Shown: in pieces, positions 45,114-57,948 of the stretch
How the letters are laid out: each line of letters starts with the position of its first letter
How positions within the stretch are numbered: position 1 is the first letter of the stretch
Source of the DNA: Arachis hypogaea
Taxonomy: Eukaryota > Streptophyta > Magnoliopsida > Fabales > Fabaceae
Length of the DNA: 64,000 bases
Assembly (NCBI RefSeq): GCF_003086295.3
Contig: NC_092045.1
Span: 21,674,890-21,738,889, forward strand
Direction: 5' to 3'
The notes under the pieces: generated by a model
The model's database searches: none
The model's input: only the letters and a program-made list of their open reading frames with translations
Told to the model about the DNA's origin: nothing
Position numbers and translations under genes: made by a program

Positions 45114-46965
45114 CTGAACAAGAAGCTCCTCTGAATGTGTAAGTTTTACTTAAAATCATTCTTCTTAGTTTTGATAACTTTCCTCTGTCATCTTGTAGTT
45201 CTCCCCGTCATCGATATTGGAAAGATGATGCACATTTGTTCAGCCTTGGCATAAGTCGCCCGACCTCTTAACCAATAGAAAAAAAACTTGAAGAGTTGGT
45301 AGAGGTAGTAACAGATGTTGGGGTGATAGCAACATTGCAATATGTTGAAAAAACCAATACGGAGCCGAGTTTGAGCACTTCTAAAGGGTACAAGATTCCG
45401 GTGAAAGAAAAAGAAATAATAGAGGAGCTGAGGGAGAAATGTTATCAGTGGACGACGCAAATAAAGGTTAACAAAGAAGGGGCAACCAATGAGTATGAAA
45501 CCATATTCATGTTGGACCACAAAGCGCATTTAGAGGGGGGTAGATGCCACTTCTTGTCTGTAACACCCGATCAAGACGTAGAACATACGGTAAATTCTTT
45601 GGCTATTACATTAACATTAATAATTTTTCTAAAAAGTTATATTACCATATATCTAATAAATTTTTGTACTATAGATGGTCTCTGTAATGTGTATGGTTCT
45701 CAACAACAGAAAATGTCACAGATTTTATGAAGAAATATACTCCATCCTACCAGAGATTTTGGTAAGCCAAAGTTTTTATTCCTTAATTAATTTCGATTCA
45801 TTTCTTGGTTTAATGAGGTTCATTTAAATTCAGAAATGAATTCGATGTGTTTTTATTGATTATTATGTCTTTTTCACTGCTTGTTCATATCTAAATTAAT
45901 TTCAATTCATTTGTGTGTTAATTGACGTTCACTTGATATTGTTGATAAGTATTGACCAAATTTGTTATTCTTTAAGTAATTTGGTTCATTTATGAGTTTA
46001 TTTCGGTTAGCCTTCCAAACTAACGATGCGGGTTCGATTCTTGCTACCTGCTTTTATCTTATTTCTATATTAGATTAGAACTTTCTTTTCTTTTAGAGTA
46101 GATGTGAAATAAAATATACATTTTTTAGTTAATTTTTTTTATCATTTTTGTATTTTATTTTTAGTTATTTTATTCAATTCTATTGCAGAATTTCATGTTG
46201 GAAAAGCATAAGAGCGACTACATTGATCCAAAAACTAAGAAGGCCTACCATATCATTGAATTTGAGGACTACCTGCCTTTTCTTGACAAAAAAATTGGCA
46301 TCCCATCAATTTGTAAGTTGTGATTTCTAAAACTTTTAATTTTGTCGTTTACTATTATTTAGACTGAAATATTCTATCATTTTCTCAAACTTCAATTGTT
46401 TGCACCAGTTTGCCATGGAGGCCATTGGTGGTTGTGGATTGGTGATGTTCACAACAAGATCTTCCAGGTGCTTGACCCCATAAAAAAAAAGATATACTTG
46501 AGGAAAGAATAGTTTTGAATAAATTTGTTGTAAGTTATTTACATAATGTATATTTTTGTTGTAAGTTATCATATTAATCACTCTTTATGCCTGATTGAGT
46601 ATTGTTTGTGGACTTGGTTTCATTCAATTATTACTGAATTGAAGTGCACTTTTTGTATCCCAAATGAGGGTCTATGTTGGGGCAGAACCTTTAGTGGACA
46701 ACAAAGAGGACGTTGAAGCACCATATATTACAATTAGCGGTCAATAAACATCATATGAAACTTTCTATTATTCTTTCTTTGCTATAGTACTATTATTAAT
46801 ATGTTTTATAGTGCTTTTTTATGTCTGTCCTATTAATCATATTTTACTTTCTTATTTCTTTCTTAGTTATGATTGCGGAATATATATAATAAAATGAATG
46901 GAAACAATTGATCCCACAAAGATAAAAAAAGGGAAATACAAATGAAAAAACTAGAAACATGTAAG
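45114..46965 (+). pseudogene. Ulp1-like (C48) protease domain gene of element F, downstream exons
   Basis: Coding blocks separated by T-rich introns: about 45197-45596 (LEELVEVVTDVGVIATLQYV, YKIPVKEKEIIEELREKCYQ), 45675-45765, 46189-46312 (KSDYIDPKTKKAYHIIEFED), 46404-46510, 46660-46745 and 46866-46965. The catalytic layout of a Ulp1/SENP cysteine protease is visible: His in CHGGHWWLWIGD (codon 46423-46425), Asp in QVLDPIKKK (46474-46476) and Cys in YDCGIYIIK (46874-46876). A TGA follows that last motif at 46895-46897, and there are stops near 45270 and after 46500, so it is a pseudogene. Ulp1-like genes inside MULEs are known in plants (the Kaonashi type). Confidence 0.7.
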
Positions 46966-46999
46966 TATCATTAAACATAGTTGATCTTCTACTTCTAAA

Positions 47000-47480
47000 T
47001 TAATAAATTTCGGTTCATTTCTTAGTTCATCTGGGTTCATATTAAGTAATTTTTTTCAATTGAATTTAAGAAGTAGATGCTTTCATCAGGAGGAAATATG
47101 GTCCAACCATTCTCTTGGATAAGGTAAATAAATTGACAGACAAAGTCATTGAGACATATGAAGTCATAAGAATCCCAAAGCCATCTGCTGCCTTCTTAAG
47201 TCCTTTTTGTAAATTCTCATCTGAGGATATAAAAAGTAAATAGGTTGAATATGCAAAATTGTAATTAACACTAATTTGTAAGGAATTGTAAAGAGGCAAA
47301 CACTTCTTTGACTCGTTGTAAATGTTAATATATATTCAAAAATCTTTTCTTAAATTATTTTTGATTTATTTGTTAGAAATGTCTAGACTGTATTGAGATC
47401 ACATTAATTTGAATGAATCTAGGTTCACAGTGAATGGTTTGAATGCATTTATCAAACCTCAAGAGTGTCAAAAACAAAAA
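47000..47480. other. Element F spacer between protease and transposase genes
   Basis: AT-rich. A block near 47066-47230 is coding-like (plus strand DAFIRRKYGPTILLDKVNKL), probably a last exon of the Ulp1-like gene. Nothing else is seen. Confidence 0.4.
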
Positions 47481-47895
47481 TGAACCAAAATTTATACACG
47501 AAATGAACCTAAATGATTGTTATAATTATCTAAACTGTTTGCCACAACACAATTGCAAAAGCCAACTTGAAAAATAAAAAAGTTACTATTCAATAAAATA
47601 TAACACAAATCAGAAACTAACCCTCATTTTCATCAAAGAGGAAAACATTATATGCTAGAACTCAAATGAACCGAAATTTAGTCATGCATGAATCGAAATG
47701 TATTCTAATAAACACCTAAAACTGTTTACCATAACACAATTATAAAAGCTAATTTGAAAAATAAAAAAGTGACTATTCAATAAAACATAACACAAATCAG
47801 AAGTTAATCCCCATTTTCATGAAAGGGGGAAACATAATATGACTAGAACTTGAATAAACCGAAATTTAGTCATACATGAATCAAAATTTATATTA
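47481..47895. repeat. About 187-bp tandem duplication
   Basis: The phrase gaaccraaattta...acaaatcagaa recurs at 47481, 47668 and 47856 (2.2 copies, period 186-188 bp, roughly 85-90 percent alike by eye). Confidence 0.8.
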
Positions 47896-47959
47896 ATAAA
47901 ATTGAAACTTCTATCATCCTCTCCAGGATAATTCATATTTTGTGCATGATAAAGGCTTG

Positions 47960-49700
47960 AGCTTGACTAAATCATTGATTCACCATCTAAAAGGATCAAC
48001 TGCAAAAGAAATAAATCATATATTAGCAAAAAATCACAAGCACATTTTTCCCAAATAAAAAGCAAATCAATGTTACCTCGCTTAGAGCTGGCTTTTTTTT
48101 TGTTGCATTTTCGATCTATTTTTTCCATATTTGATCCTAGTCTGTTCTTGGGACGTCCTCTTGTTCTAACATTTGGGGGGCTTTGAAGGTCGTTAACATC
48201 ATTCAACGTAGCATCTTTGTGAGATAACAAATATTTACATTTACTTTTCGTTTGATATTCTTACATCTCAGCCATGACATTATCAAAAGTCCGGTGCAGA
48301 ATTTTTCAGTCAACTCCTCGGATTCTGTGAGCGAAACACCAAAATGACGATCTTCGTATAGCTTTGCAAAATAGGACACAATTCAAAAATCATACACAAA
48401 AATAAACCGAAAGTTATACCCCGCTCAAAGTGAAAAATAACAAAATCAATTAAATCGAATGAAATCGCAGTTATCTGAAAGCACTTATTGCCTCCAACAC
48501 CATACTTTGTGAGAAAATCATTCTAATTTCTGTTAAATGCATCTTTTGTAAACGAGTTCCAAACAACATGACTCATCTCTTGTTCGATTTCTTCGTGTCA
48601 CTTGTAGCCATTTAATTTGCTTGAGATCTTCTTCATGATATGCCAAATGCACCACCAATGAATTGTTATTGGCATACAGGTCTCAATAGCCCTTTGCATT
48701 GATGCACATTGATCGATAAGAATCCCTTTGGTGTATTTTCTCTCATGCAACGAAGCCAACATTCAAATAACCATTTGAATGATGGATATTCTCATTTTTC
48801 ATCAAAGCACATCCGAGAAGTGTCGACTGACCGTGGTGATTCACACTCATAAAAGAACCAAAAACCAGATTGTACCTTCAAAATGGACACCAACAAACAG
48901 TTATGAAGCGAAACTCATTAGCCGTATCAACCGAATATTATTTCACAGTGAACCGAATACCTGTTTGTGTTGTAAGTGGTATCAAATGAAATAATATCTC
49001 CAAAATACTGGTATGCAGTCCTGCTTCTTGCATCGACTTAAAATGTATTTTTGATAGAGTGAACAACTTCAAAGTTAAGCTCAAAAAAAGAAATTTTGAT
49101 TCTTCTCTTTCATTCTTAATAAGTACTTACCAAATTCTTTGGCATCATCTTGTTTGGAAATATTCCATACTTCTCTTGTAATGTAATTCCTCACATCTTT
49201 TTTAATAAAAACTTAGCTCATGATGACCTCTTGATGCTGCTACAAATGACTGATATGTTTTACTCGGTATGATTCTGGCTTCCTTGTTATTTTCAATGGT
49301 ATGACGCACAAACATGCTTAGCTCCCTGTATTTTTTAAGAATCTCTGCTCAATCTGGACAACAAGAGTATAAATGATTCAGAATAACTTTAGAAATTATC
49401 TAAAGACTAATGTCCTTTAATATATGTACATAAATTCTGGCTGGACAGTTTATTCTTGCTGAGAGGTTTGCCTTCAGAATTGGAGATAATTTCCACTTCC
49501 CCTCTCAACTACATGTAATTAATTGATTCTTAATTTCATCTCCCTTCTGAGTGGTGTTCCTTATTTTTCGTAGAAAAACCAGCAAGTTTGAAATAATCTT
49601 TGTAAAACTTTTCAGCTTCTTCAAGTGTCTTGAAAGTCATCACAACCTTTGGGACAAATTATTCATCAGCAATACACCTGGACTGCAAAATAAATCGAAA
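47960..49700 (-). pseudogene. FAR1-type MULE transposase of element F, disrupted
   Basis: Minus-strand blocks occur in the order of FAR1/FRS-type Mutator transposases. The N-terminal FAR1 DNA-binding region is VPKVVMTFKTLEEAEKFYKD...LAGFSTKN (about 49560-49690). Next are RELSMFVRHTIENN and TYQSFVAAS (about 49200-49330), then the MULE domain TKGILIDQCASMQRAIETCM...IHWWCIWHIMKKI (about 48610-48740). The C-terminal linker is DLQSPPNVRTRGRPKNRLGS (about 48130-48190), with an intron donor after 48068 and a short last exon ending LLDGESMI. Stops and frameshifts separate the blocks. It would have mobilised element F; it runs convergently with the Ulp1-like gene. Confidence 0.8.
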
Positions 49701-50403
49701 TATTCTCATAACAAGACCATTGTGTAATAACAAATGAACTAAAATATGTGTATTCTGTAAATTCAAAAACTCCTGCATTATATCCAAATTCTATTTATTA
49801 TCATTTTATTCAATCGCATTCCATTCCATTCAATTCAAAATTGTTGACAAATGAATCAAAAAATGTACATTATATAAATTCGAATTCAAAAACACCTACG
49901 TTCTAGAATGAACCGAAAATATTATCAAAATGAAATCATTGTATAATATCAAATGAACCGAAAATTGTGTTCATAAACAATACTGGATTTAGCAATTGTA
50001 TTCCATTCCATTCAATTCAAAATTGAATAATCCAAACGTCGTTTGCTTGATTCAATTTAAAAGAATAATTCAAATTGATCTCATTCAACTGATTTGAACT
50101 TTAATCATTCATTGTTTTGATACGCTATTCAAATGCATATCGAAATCTGAAAATAACGAAAACAAAGTTTTACATTGAAGAAAATAAAGAAGAAAACAAA
50201 GAAGAAAATAAGAGAAATCAGAGAAGAAGAGAAGTTTTATGTTGAAGAGGAACGAAAAATGAAGCTTTACTTTGAAGAGGAAGCTTTACGTTGAAGAGGT
50301 TTTAATTGAAAATCTGTTAAGAAAGCATGAGAAAAAAGTGGCACAGTGCGTGAAGCAAAATAATTCAGTTGGACTTGGTTAGGGAAGTTACATGGATGCA
50401 GAA

Positions 50404-50404
<1 letters not shown>
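49701..50404 (-). other. Element F upstream/terminal region
   Basis: Non-coding. The phrase attccattccattcaattcaaaattg occurs twice (about 49815 and 49998) in a loose tandem duplication, and a gaagctttac-gttgaagagg repeat lies at 50225-50300. The right terminus of F is probably near 50340-50400, but no matching left TIR is in the window. Confidence 0.45.

Positions 50405-50455
<51 letters not shown>
50405..50455. repeat. (ATT)n microsatellite
   Basis: About 17 uninterrupted ATT units. Confidence 0.95.
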
Positions 50456-50930
50456 TGTATAGTTGATGAGGGTAAAAAAACTCTGTTTATGTAATATTTT
50501 TTTAGAGAAATAATATTTACATTATTTTTTATAGTATAAAACATAATTTTTTTTATTTTTCCTTTTTTTTTAATTTATTACTTTAATACTAAAAGTGAAA
50601 AGACACACAAATAAGTGGTGCATATATACAAAAATATTTAATAACAAAAAAATATTAGTAAAAAATTATTAAAATTTTTTATTTTTAATTTTATTTAATG
50701 TACTCTACAATAGATAAATATTAAATAAGATCATTGTTATTTAAATTTATTATTTTTTGTTTTTCTAACATTACTTGTATATATAACATTATCAATATAT
50801 ATAGCGTTACACAATTTTTTTAATGACCAGAAGAAAATGATTGTTTTGTTATGGATAAAAGAAAGGGTGGATATGAGTTAAAACCTGTAGCTACCACCAT
50901 CATCAGAAAAATCTCCTACTTTCTTGTGGA
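50456..50930. other. AT-rich intergenic sequence
   Basis: Very AT-rich. I see no gene or recognisable repeat apart from short A/T runs. Confidence 0.5.
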
Positions 50931-53558
50931 TAGGGATGGCAACGAGTCCCCATGGGGCGGGGACATGCCCCCCACCCTGCCTCAAATATTTGTCCCCGTC
51001 CCCGTCCCGTCATCACAATGTGTAACGGGAACTCCATATTCGTCGGGGACCTGGGTCTTCGCAGATATTCGCAGATTTTTGTAAAAACTAATAAAAATTG
51101 AAAAAAAATGAAAAAAATTAGAAAAAATTAAAGATAATCCTCAATTGTCACTACAAACATAATATCCATAGTCTTTAAATACTTAAATAGCAATAACAAT
51201 AAACATAAACATCCAAACATATCCATAAACAATCAAAATATTACATAAACAACTAACCATATCCATAAACAACCAAACAAAGTTCATTACATTGTAAAAA
51301 CATAATTCTCAAATCTCAATCCTCCTTTCATCCCGTAATGATAGTGATGGTAGGTTCCGACTTACTTAAATCCTACATCGAAAAGAAAACAATTTAAAGT
51401 TAAAATCATATAATGACTTAATAAGTCAATAATATAAAAACATAGTGTGATAATTTAATAGTTTACTTACATAAACATCTCCTTCAATGTTATAAATTGT
51501 GTAGCACTCAAATCCTATGTTAGTCGTGGTGCCAAGTTCATTCCAAACCCAATCTTAATTACACATTAGAGTCTCTAATGTGTCCGGACGCAACCTACTA
51601 TGATGTGGCGTAACAAATCGACCACCCGTACTAAATAAAGATTCAGAGGCAACAGTAGAGATAGGAATCACCAAAAAATTTTTAGCAATAGCTTGCAAAG
51701 TAGGAAAATTCGCTCCATTTGCCTTTCACTAATTTAAGATATCAAAATCATGTTCAGTTTGTGGCACCGATCTCTCTTCAAGATAATAATCCAACTCACT
51801 CTTTATATCAATAAATGTGGATTCCTCACTTACATGCACAACAAAATCATCTTGCCAAAATTCATGACTAAACTTCCTCCCCTTTGAACCTGAAGGAATT
51901 GATGGTGGTGGTGGCATATCTAATTGAGCGGCTTGGTCTCTCTCTCTTTCCTTTGTTGCATATTCTAATACAAAATATTGCACTACTATTTTCACTTGAC
52001 CAATTACAACACATGCCTCTGTCTCACCATATATTTTGCAAAAAAAGAAATTCAATAAATACATCTTATACCTAGGATCCAAAAGAGTCCCAATAGCCAT
52101 AATTGTATTAATCACACTCCCAATACTTTTCAAACTTAGTTATCATGCTAGTAGCCATAATTTCAATTATCTCATTTCCATAATTTTTTCACTCCATCAA
52201 AGCCAACTTAATCACACAAACCTTAGAAAAATAAAGATTTGATGTAGGATAAGTTGTTCCAAAAAATAATTTAGTCACATCAAAAGATACCCTTAATCTT
52301 TGAAAAATCTCATCCGCCATATCCCAATCCTTATCACTAGACAAAGATTTATATTGACTCTCACGCAATGACAATCTTTCAATCACATCTCTATATAAAA
52401 TTGTAACTTCAAGCATAAAAAAAAGGTTAAATTCCACCTAGTTTTGCAATCAAGACAGATTTTTGGTATAAGGTATTTTAAGTTGCGCATATATTTTCTT
52501 AAATTTTTCTTCTCTTTTAAGTGATGCAATCCAATAATGAACTCTATTATAACATTATTAGTGCTGTAATTATCAACAGTCAAAGTAGATACCTTCCTAT
52601 CAAAATTCTAATCCATCAAACAATCCACAAGAACCTCTAAAAGTACCTTAGCTGTGTGGGGAGCCGGCACATATGTAAACCTATAATAATGATTTGGTAC
52701 AATTATAAACATTTCACAAGTTACAAAAACAAGACAGCTTTCCAAGAAAATTCACAATTATATAAACATTTGCAAGAACCTATAAACAAGACAGCTTTGC
52801 AATTATATAAACATTCACAAAACGGCTTTGCAATTTCCAAGAATCATCAATATAATGAGTCGTGATAGCCTTATAACCTTTGTTTTGCTTGCTTGCTGTC
52901 CACACATCAGTCGTAATTGCAACTCGACTTTTATTCCGCTTAAGGACATTTATTATCTTCAATCTCTCTTCATTGTAGAGCTTCAAGATGTCACTTTTTA
53001 AAGTGTTGCGAGTAATCACATTGAAGAGAGGTTGGAAAGCATTGCACAAAATCGTCGGAAGCTAATGTGGTCCGCAATAGATAGCGGATACTCGTGAAGA
53101 CAAACCATAATAGATAACTATTTTCTTGCATTTTCTTGGTCAAATGTATATGCACCAACCACAACAGTTTTTCCACTAGTTGTTGGAGTTGTCCTCATCA
53201 TACATTGTCTTATATCTCTAGTGGTGCGAAGCTTGCACATTTTGAAGTGATCACGCAAATGCAAAGCTCCTTGTTTTGGGTCACCAAGTAGCTTCGATTT
53301 GCAATAATTACATTCATCCTTCAATTTTCTCTTGATTTTGACAATCTTGAAGTGATTCCACACTTCAGAAGTTAACTTCCTCTTTCGAACACCACTTGTA
53401 GAGTTTGTTGTTCCTTCATTGGTAGTTGCCGTATCGATTGAAGGTTCTTTTGGTTGAGATTGAGGAGCCACTTGAGTTGTTTGAACATTAGTGGCTATAG
53501 GTTCTTCCGATGGAGTACTCTTCTCATGAGTATTACTCAATACATCAGAACAAGACAT
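50931..53558 (-). mobile_element. Decayed hAT transposon (one terminus recognised)
   Basis: TAGGGATGGCAACG at 50931 is a typical plant hAT end, followed by a GC-rich subterminal stretch (ggggcggggac, gtccccgtccccgtc) to about 51070. A minus-strand transposase remnant fills 51480-53558. The 8 bp before the end (cttgtgga) would be the target duplication. I found no matching right end before 57948, so the element is truncated, or its far end lies beyond element G. Confidence 0.75.
51480..53558 (-). pseudogene. hAT transposase (BED finger, RNase-H-like core, dimerisation domain), broken
   Basis: The N-terminus at 53558 (MSCSDVLSNTHEKS) leads to a BED zinc finger (EVWNHFKIVK...CNYCKSKLLG...HLRDHFKMC, 53118-53558). 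Next comes the core with RVAITTDVWTASKQNKGYKA (52780-53049), then the CKTRWNLTFF region (52383-52583), RESQYKSLSSDKDW...TTYPTSNLYF (52189-52437) and ATLLDPRYKM-like GTLLDPRYKMYLLNF (51729-52133). The C-terminal hAT dimerisation motif FPTLQAIAKNFLVIPISTVA continues into SESLFSTGGRFVTPHHSRL (about 51540-51720). The domain order is that of RICESLEEPER/DAYSLEEPER-type hATs. Several frameshifts and stops make it non-functional. Confidence 0.85.
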
Positions 53559-53929
53559 TTTTTAAAATCACATAAACACATAAATTTGAGAATCATAATA
53601 AAAATATAAATCATAACAAATCCTTCAGCATCAAAGTAAGTAATAAAAATTTCAAAATCATAGGAATCAGAATCAACAATTTAACATCAAAAAATCAAAA
53701 TCAAAGTAAAATAATAAATATTTTAGAATCATAGAAACCAGACTCAATAACTCAACATTACAAATATAAATTATACTTAACTTAACTCACAGAAATAATG
53801 ATAGGAATCAGAATCAACAATTTAACATAAAAAAATCAAAATCAAAGTAAAATTATAAAGATTTCAGAATCATAGAACTAGACTCAATAACTCAGCATTA
53901 CAAATTCTTCAAAATCAAAGTAAGTAATA
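53559..53929. repeat. About 141-bp tandem duplication upstream of the hAT gene
   Basis: The phrase taggaatcagaatcaacaattt occurs at 53661 and 53802, with the following about 100 bp also repeated (actcaataactca). Non-coding. Confidence 0.7.
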
Positions 53930-56900
53930 AAATGTAGAATGAATTATTTGATGAACTCTTAAATTTTTTATTTCTAGCCTTTTATTAAAATGTAGAATGA
54001 ATTAATTTTAAAGATTTAACTTTTGTTGTTTATTGGATATTGTTGGACTTTTTATTTTTCTACTTTTAATAAAAAAATAAATTTTCAAATTAAAATTCAA
54101 ATATTAAAAAATAATTAATTTTATAAAATTTTATTTTTTTTATTTATCAGATAATTCTAACCCCAAACCTTTGATTTTTTATTGTTGGACTTATTTAAAA
54201 ATTTATGATAAATTAATTTTAAAAATTTATTTTTTTACTGAATATTGCTAGAATTTTTTTCTTTTTCTACCTTTAATAAAAAATTTAATTTTCTAATGTA
54301 AAAATTAAAACAATAAAAAATTAATTTTATAAAATTCTAAATTTTCTATTTTTAATTTTTATTCACTGTATAATGATGAACTCCCAGACCCCTGACTTTT
54401 CTTTTATTGTTGGACTTATTAATAAATTAATTTAAAAAATTAATTTTTTTATTTACTGAATATTGTTTAGGAAAAATTTTAATTTTTTAGTTTAAAAAGT
54501 AATTTTAAAAAATTAATTTTAAATTTTTATTTTTGTTTCTTTATTCACCAGATAATGTTGGCTTCCTAGACCCTTTAGATTTTTATTGTTGGACTTTTTT
54601 AAATTTAAAATAAATTAATTTATATAATTTAATTTTTTATTTACAGAATATTGCTAGACTTTTTTAAAAATGTAGAACACATTAATTTTAAAGATTTAAT
54701 TTTTTTATTTTATTTGATATTGTTGGAATTTTTTTACTTTTTTCACTTTTAAAAAATTATTTTTTTAATTTTAAAATTCAAAAATTAAAAATAATTAATT
54801 TTATAAAATTTTAAATTTTAAAATTTTATTTTTTTATTCACCGGATAATGCTGGCCATCGGACCTTTGACTTTTTTATTGTTGGACTTATTTAAAAATTT
54901 ATAATAAAATATTTTTAAAAATTTTTATTTACTGAATATTCCTAGACTTTTTTTTATTTTTCTATCTTTAATATAAATTTTAATTTTTTAATTAAAAAAT
55001 TAAATATTAAAAAATTAATCTTATAAAATTTTAATCTTTTTTATTTTTTATTCAACTGATAATTCTAGAAGCCAGGGAGACTTGAGTTTTTTATTGTTGG
55101 ACTTTTACTAAGATATAGAATAAATTAATTTTAAAGATTTAATTTTTTTGTTTATTGGATATTGCTAGACTTTTTTTTATTTTTTCACTTTAAATAAAAA
55201 TTATTTTTTTTAATTTTAAAATTCAAAAATTAAAATTAATTAATTCTATAAAAATTTAATTTTTTTGTTTTTTATTCACCAAATAATGTAACTTCTGAAC
55301 CCTTGACTTTTTTTATTGTTGAACTTATTTAATAATTTTAATAAATTAATTTTAAAAATTCAATTTTTTTATTTAATGAATATTTTGGACTTTTTTTATT
55401 TTACTACCTTTAGTAAAAAATTTATTTTTTTTATTTTTTATTCAGCTGACCCTTGACATTTTTATTTTTGGACTCTTTTACAATTTAAAATTTTTTTTTA
55501 TTTACTTAGTATTGCTGAATTTTTTTAAAAATATTGAATAAATTAACTTTAAATATTTAATCTTTTGATTATTGAATATTGCTGGACTTTTTTATTTTTT
55601 TACTTTCAAAAGAACTTAATTTTTTAATTTAAAAATTCAAAAATTAAAAAATAATTTTGTAAAATTTTAAATTTTTTATTCACCGAATAATGCTGGCCAC
55701 CGAACCCTTGACCTTTTATTGTTTGACTTATTTAAAAATTTATAATAAATTAATTTTAAAAATTTAATTTTTTATTTACAGAATATTGCGAGACTTTTTT
55801 TATTTTTCTACCTTTAATAAAAATTTGTTTTTTTAATATAAAAATTAAATCTTAAAAAAATTATTTTTTAATATTTTAAATTTTTTATTAACCAAATAAT
55901 GCTAGATTCCCGAACCCTTAACTTTTTTATTGCTAGACTTTTATTAAAATGTAGAATAAACTAATTTGAAAGATTTAATTTTTTTATTGTATATTGCTAA
56001 AAAAAATTATTTTTCTTCTTTTAATAAGAAAATTTAACCTTTTTAATTTAAAAATTTAAAAATTAAAAAATAATTATTTTATAAAATTTTAAAAATAATG
56101 CTGTAACTCCGAACCCTTTAGTGTTTTTTATTGTTGGACTTATTTAATAATTTGTAATAAAATAATTTTAAAAATTCAATTTTTTATTTCCCGAATATTT
56201 CTGATTTTTTTTATTTACTACCTGTAGTAAAACTTTTATTTTTTAATTTAAAATTTAAATTTTTTATTTTTGTTTTTTATTCACCAGATAATGCTGGCTC
56301 GCAAACCCTTGACATTTTTATTTTTGGACTTTTTTAAAGTTTATAATAAATTAATTTAAAAAATTTAATTTCTTTATTTATAGAATATTGCTGGAATTTT
56401 TTATAAATGTAGAATAAATTAATTTTAAAGATTTAAATTTTTTTTACTAGATATTGCTGAACTTTTTTTTTATTTTTCCACTATTAATAAAAAAATAATT
56501 TTTTTAATTTAAAAATTCAAAAATAATTAATTTATAAAGTTTTAAATTTTTTATTTTTATTTTTTTATTCGTCGAATAATGCTGGTCATTGGACCCTTGA
56601 CTTTTTTTATTATTAGGCTTATTTAAAAATTTATTATAAATTAATTTTAAAATTTATTTTTTTATTTACTGAATATTACTGGACGTAATAAAAAAATTTA
56701 ACTTTTCAATTTAAAATTGAAAAATTAAAAAATAATTAATTTTAAAAAATTTAAAATTTAAAATTTTTATTTTTTATTTATTGGATAATGCTGGACCCAG
56801 ACCCTTGAATTTTTTTATAGTTGGACTTATTTAACAAGTTTAATAAATTAATTATAAAAATTTAATTTATTTACTTAATATTATTGGACTTTTTCTATTT

Positions 56901-57948
56901 TATTACCCTTAGAAAAAAATTTAATTTTCTAATTCAAAAATTAAATTATAAAAAAATTAATTTCAAAAAAATTTAAATTACATATTTTTATTTTTTTATT
57001 TACCAGATAATACGGATCCCCGGATCCTTGACATTTTTATTACTGGACTCTTTTCAAAATTTATAACAAATTAATTTCAACCATTAAATTTTTTTATTTA
57101 TAAAATATTGCTAGAATTTTTTAAAAATGTAGAATATATTAATTTTAAAAATTTTATTTTTTTACTGGATATTACTGGACTTTTTTATGTGTCTACTTTT
57201 AATAAAAAAAATTAATTTTTTAATTTAAAAATTCAAAAATTAAAAGATAATTAATTTTGTAAAATTTTAAAATTTTTATTTTTGTTTTTTTATTTACCGA
57301 ATAATGTTGGTCAACGGACCTTTGACTTTTTTATTGTTGGACTTATTTAAAAATTTATAATAAATTAATTTTAAAAAATTTAAATTTTTTTATTTTCTGA
57401 ATATGACTGGACTGTTTTTATTTTTCTACTTTTAATAAAAAAATTAATTTTTTAATTTAAAAATTAAATAATAAAAATTAATTTTATAATTTTTTAATTT
57501 ACCGAATAATGCTAGACCCCGGATCCTTGACTTTTTTATTTTTGAACTTATTTAAAATTTTATAATAAATTAATTTTAAATATTTTTTTATTTAGTGAAT
57601 ATTGCTGAACTGTTTTATCTTTCTACATTTAATAAAAAAAATTAATTTCATTAATGTAAAAATAAATAAATAAAAATTTTTATAAAATTTTAATTTTTTA
57701 ATTTTTGTTTTGTTTTCTTCGGATAATGCTGCCCCTAACTCTTGACATTTTTATTGCTGGACCTTGTTTAAAATGAATAAGTTAATTTTAAAGATTTAAT
57801 TTTTTTGTTTATTAGATATTGCTAGACTTCTTTTATTTTTTACTTTTAATAAAAGAATTTATTTTTTAATTTCAAAAATAAAAAATAATTAATTATATAA
57901 AATTTAAATTTGTTTGTTTTTATTTTTTATTCACTGGATAATGCTGGA
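53930..57948. repeat. AT-rich satellite-like tandem array (about 4 kb)
   Basis: Each unit contains a GC-richer tag, ggataatgctgg...gacccttgac, then tttttattgttggactt and long A/T stretches. Tag positions near 54147, 54367, 54545, 54839, 55055, 55276, 55440, 55681, 55890, 56092, 56280, 56570, 56780, 57002, 57295, 57510, 57719 and 57933 give a usual spacing of 200-220 bp with recurring spacings near 290 bp. The array ends where element G begins. No coding sequence. Confidence 0.85.

Noticed and set aside
20597..45118. A clean target-site duplication for element D
   Set aside because: The flanks agtga and ctgaa share only tga; the insertion is supported instead by the interrupted 168-bp repeat.
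45188..45529. A 113-residue minus-strand frame
   Set aside because: Opposite-strand shadow of a Ulp1-like exon.
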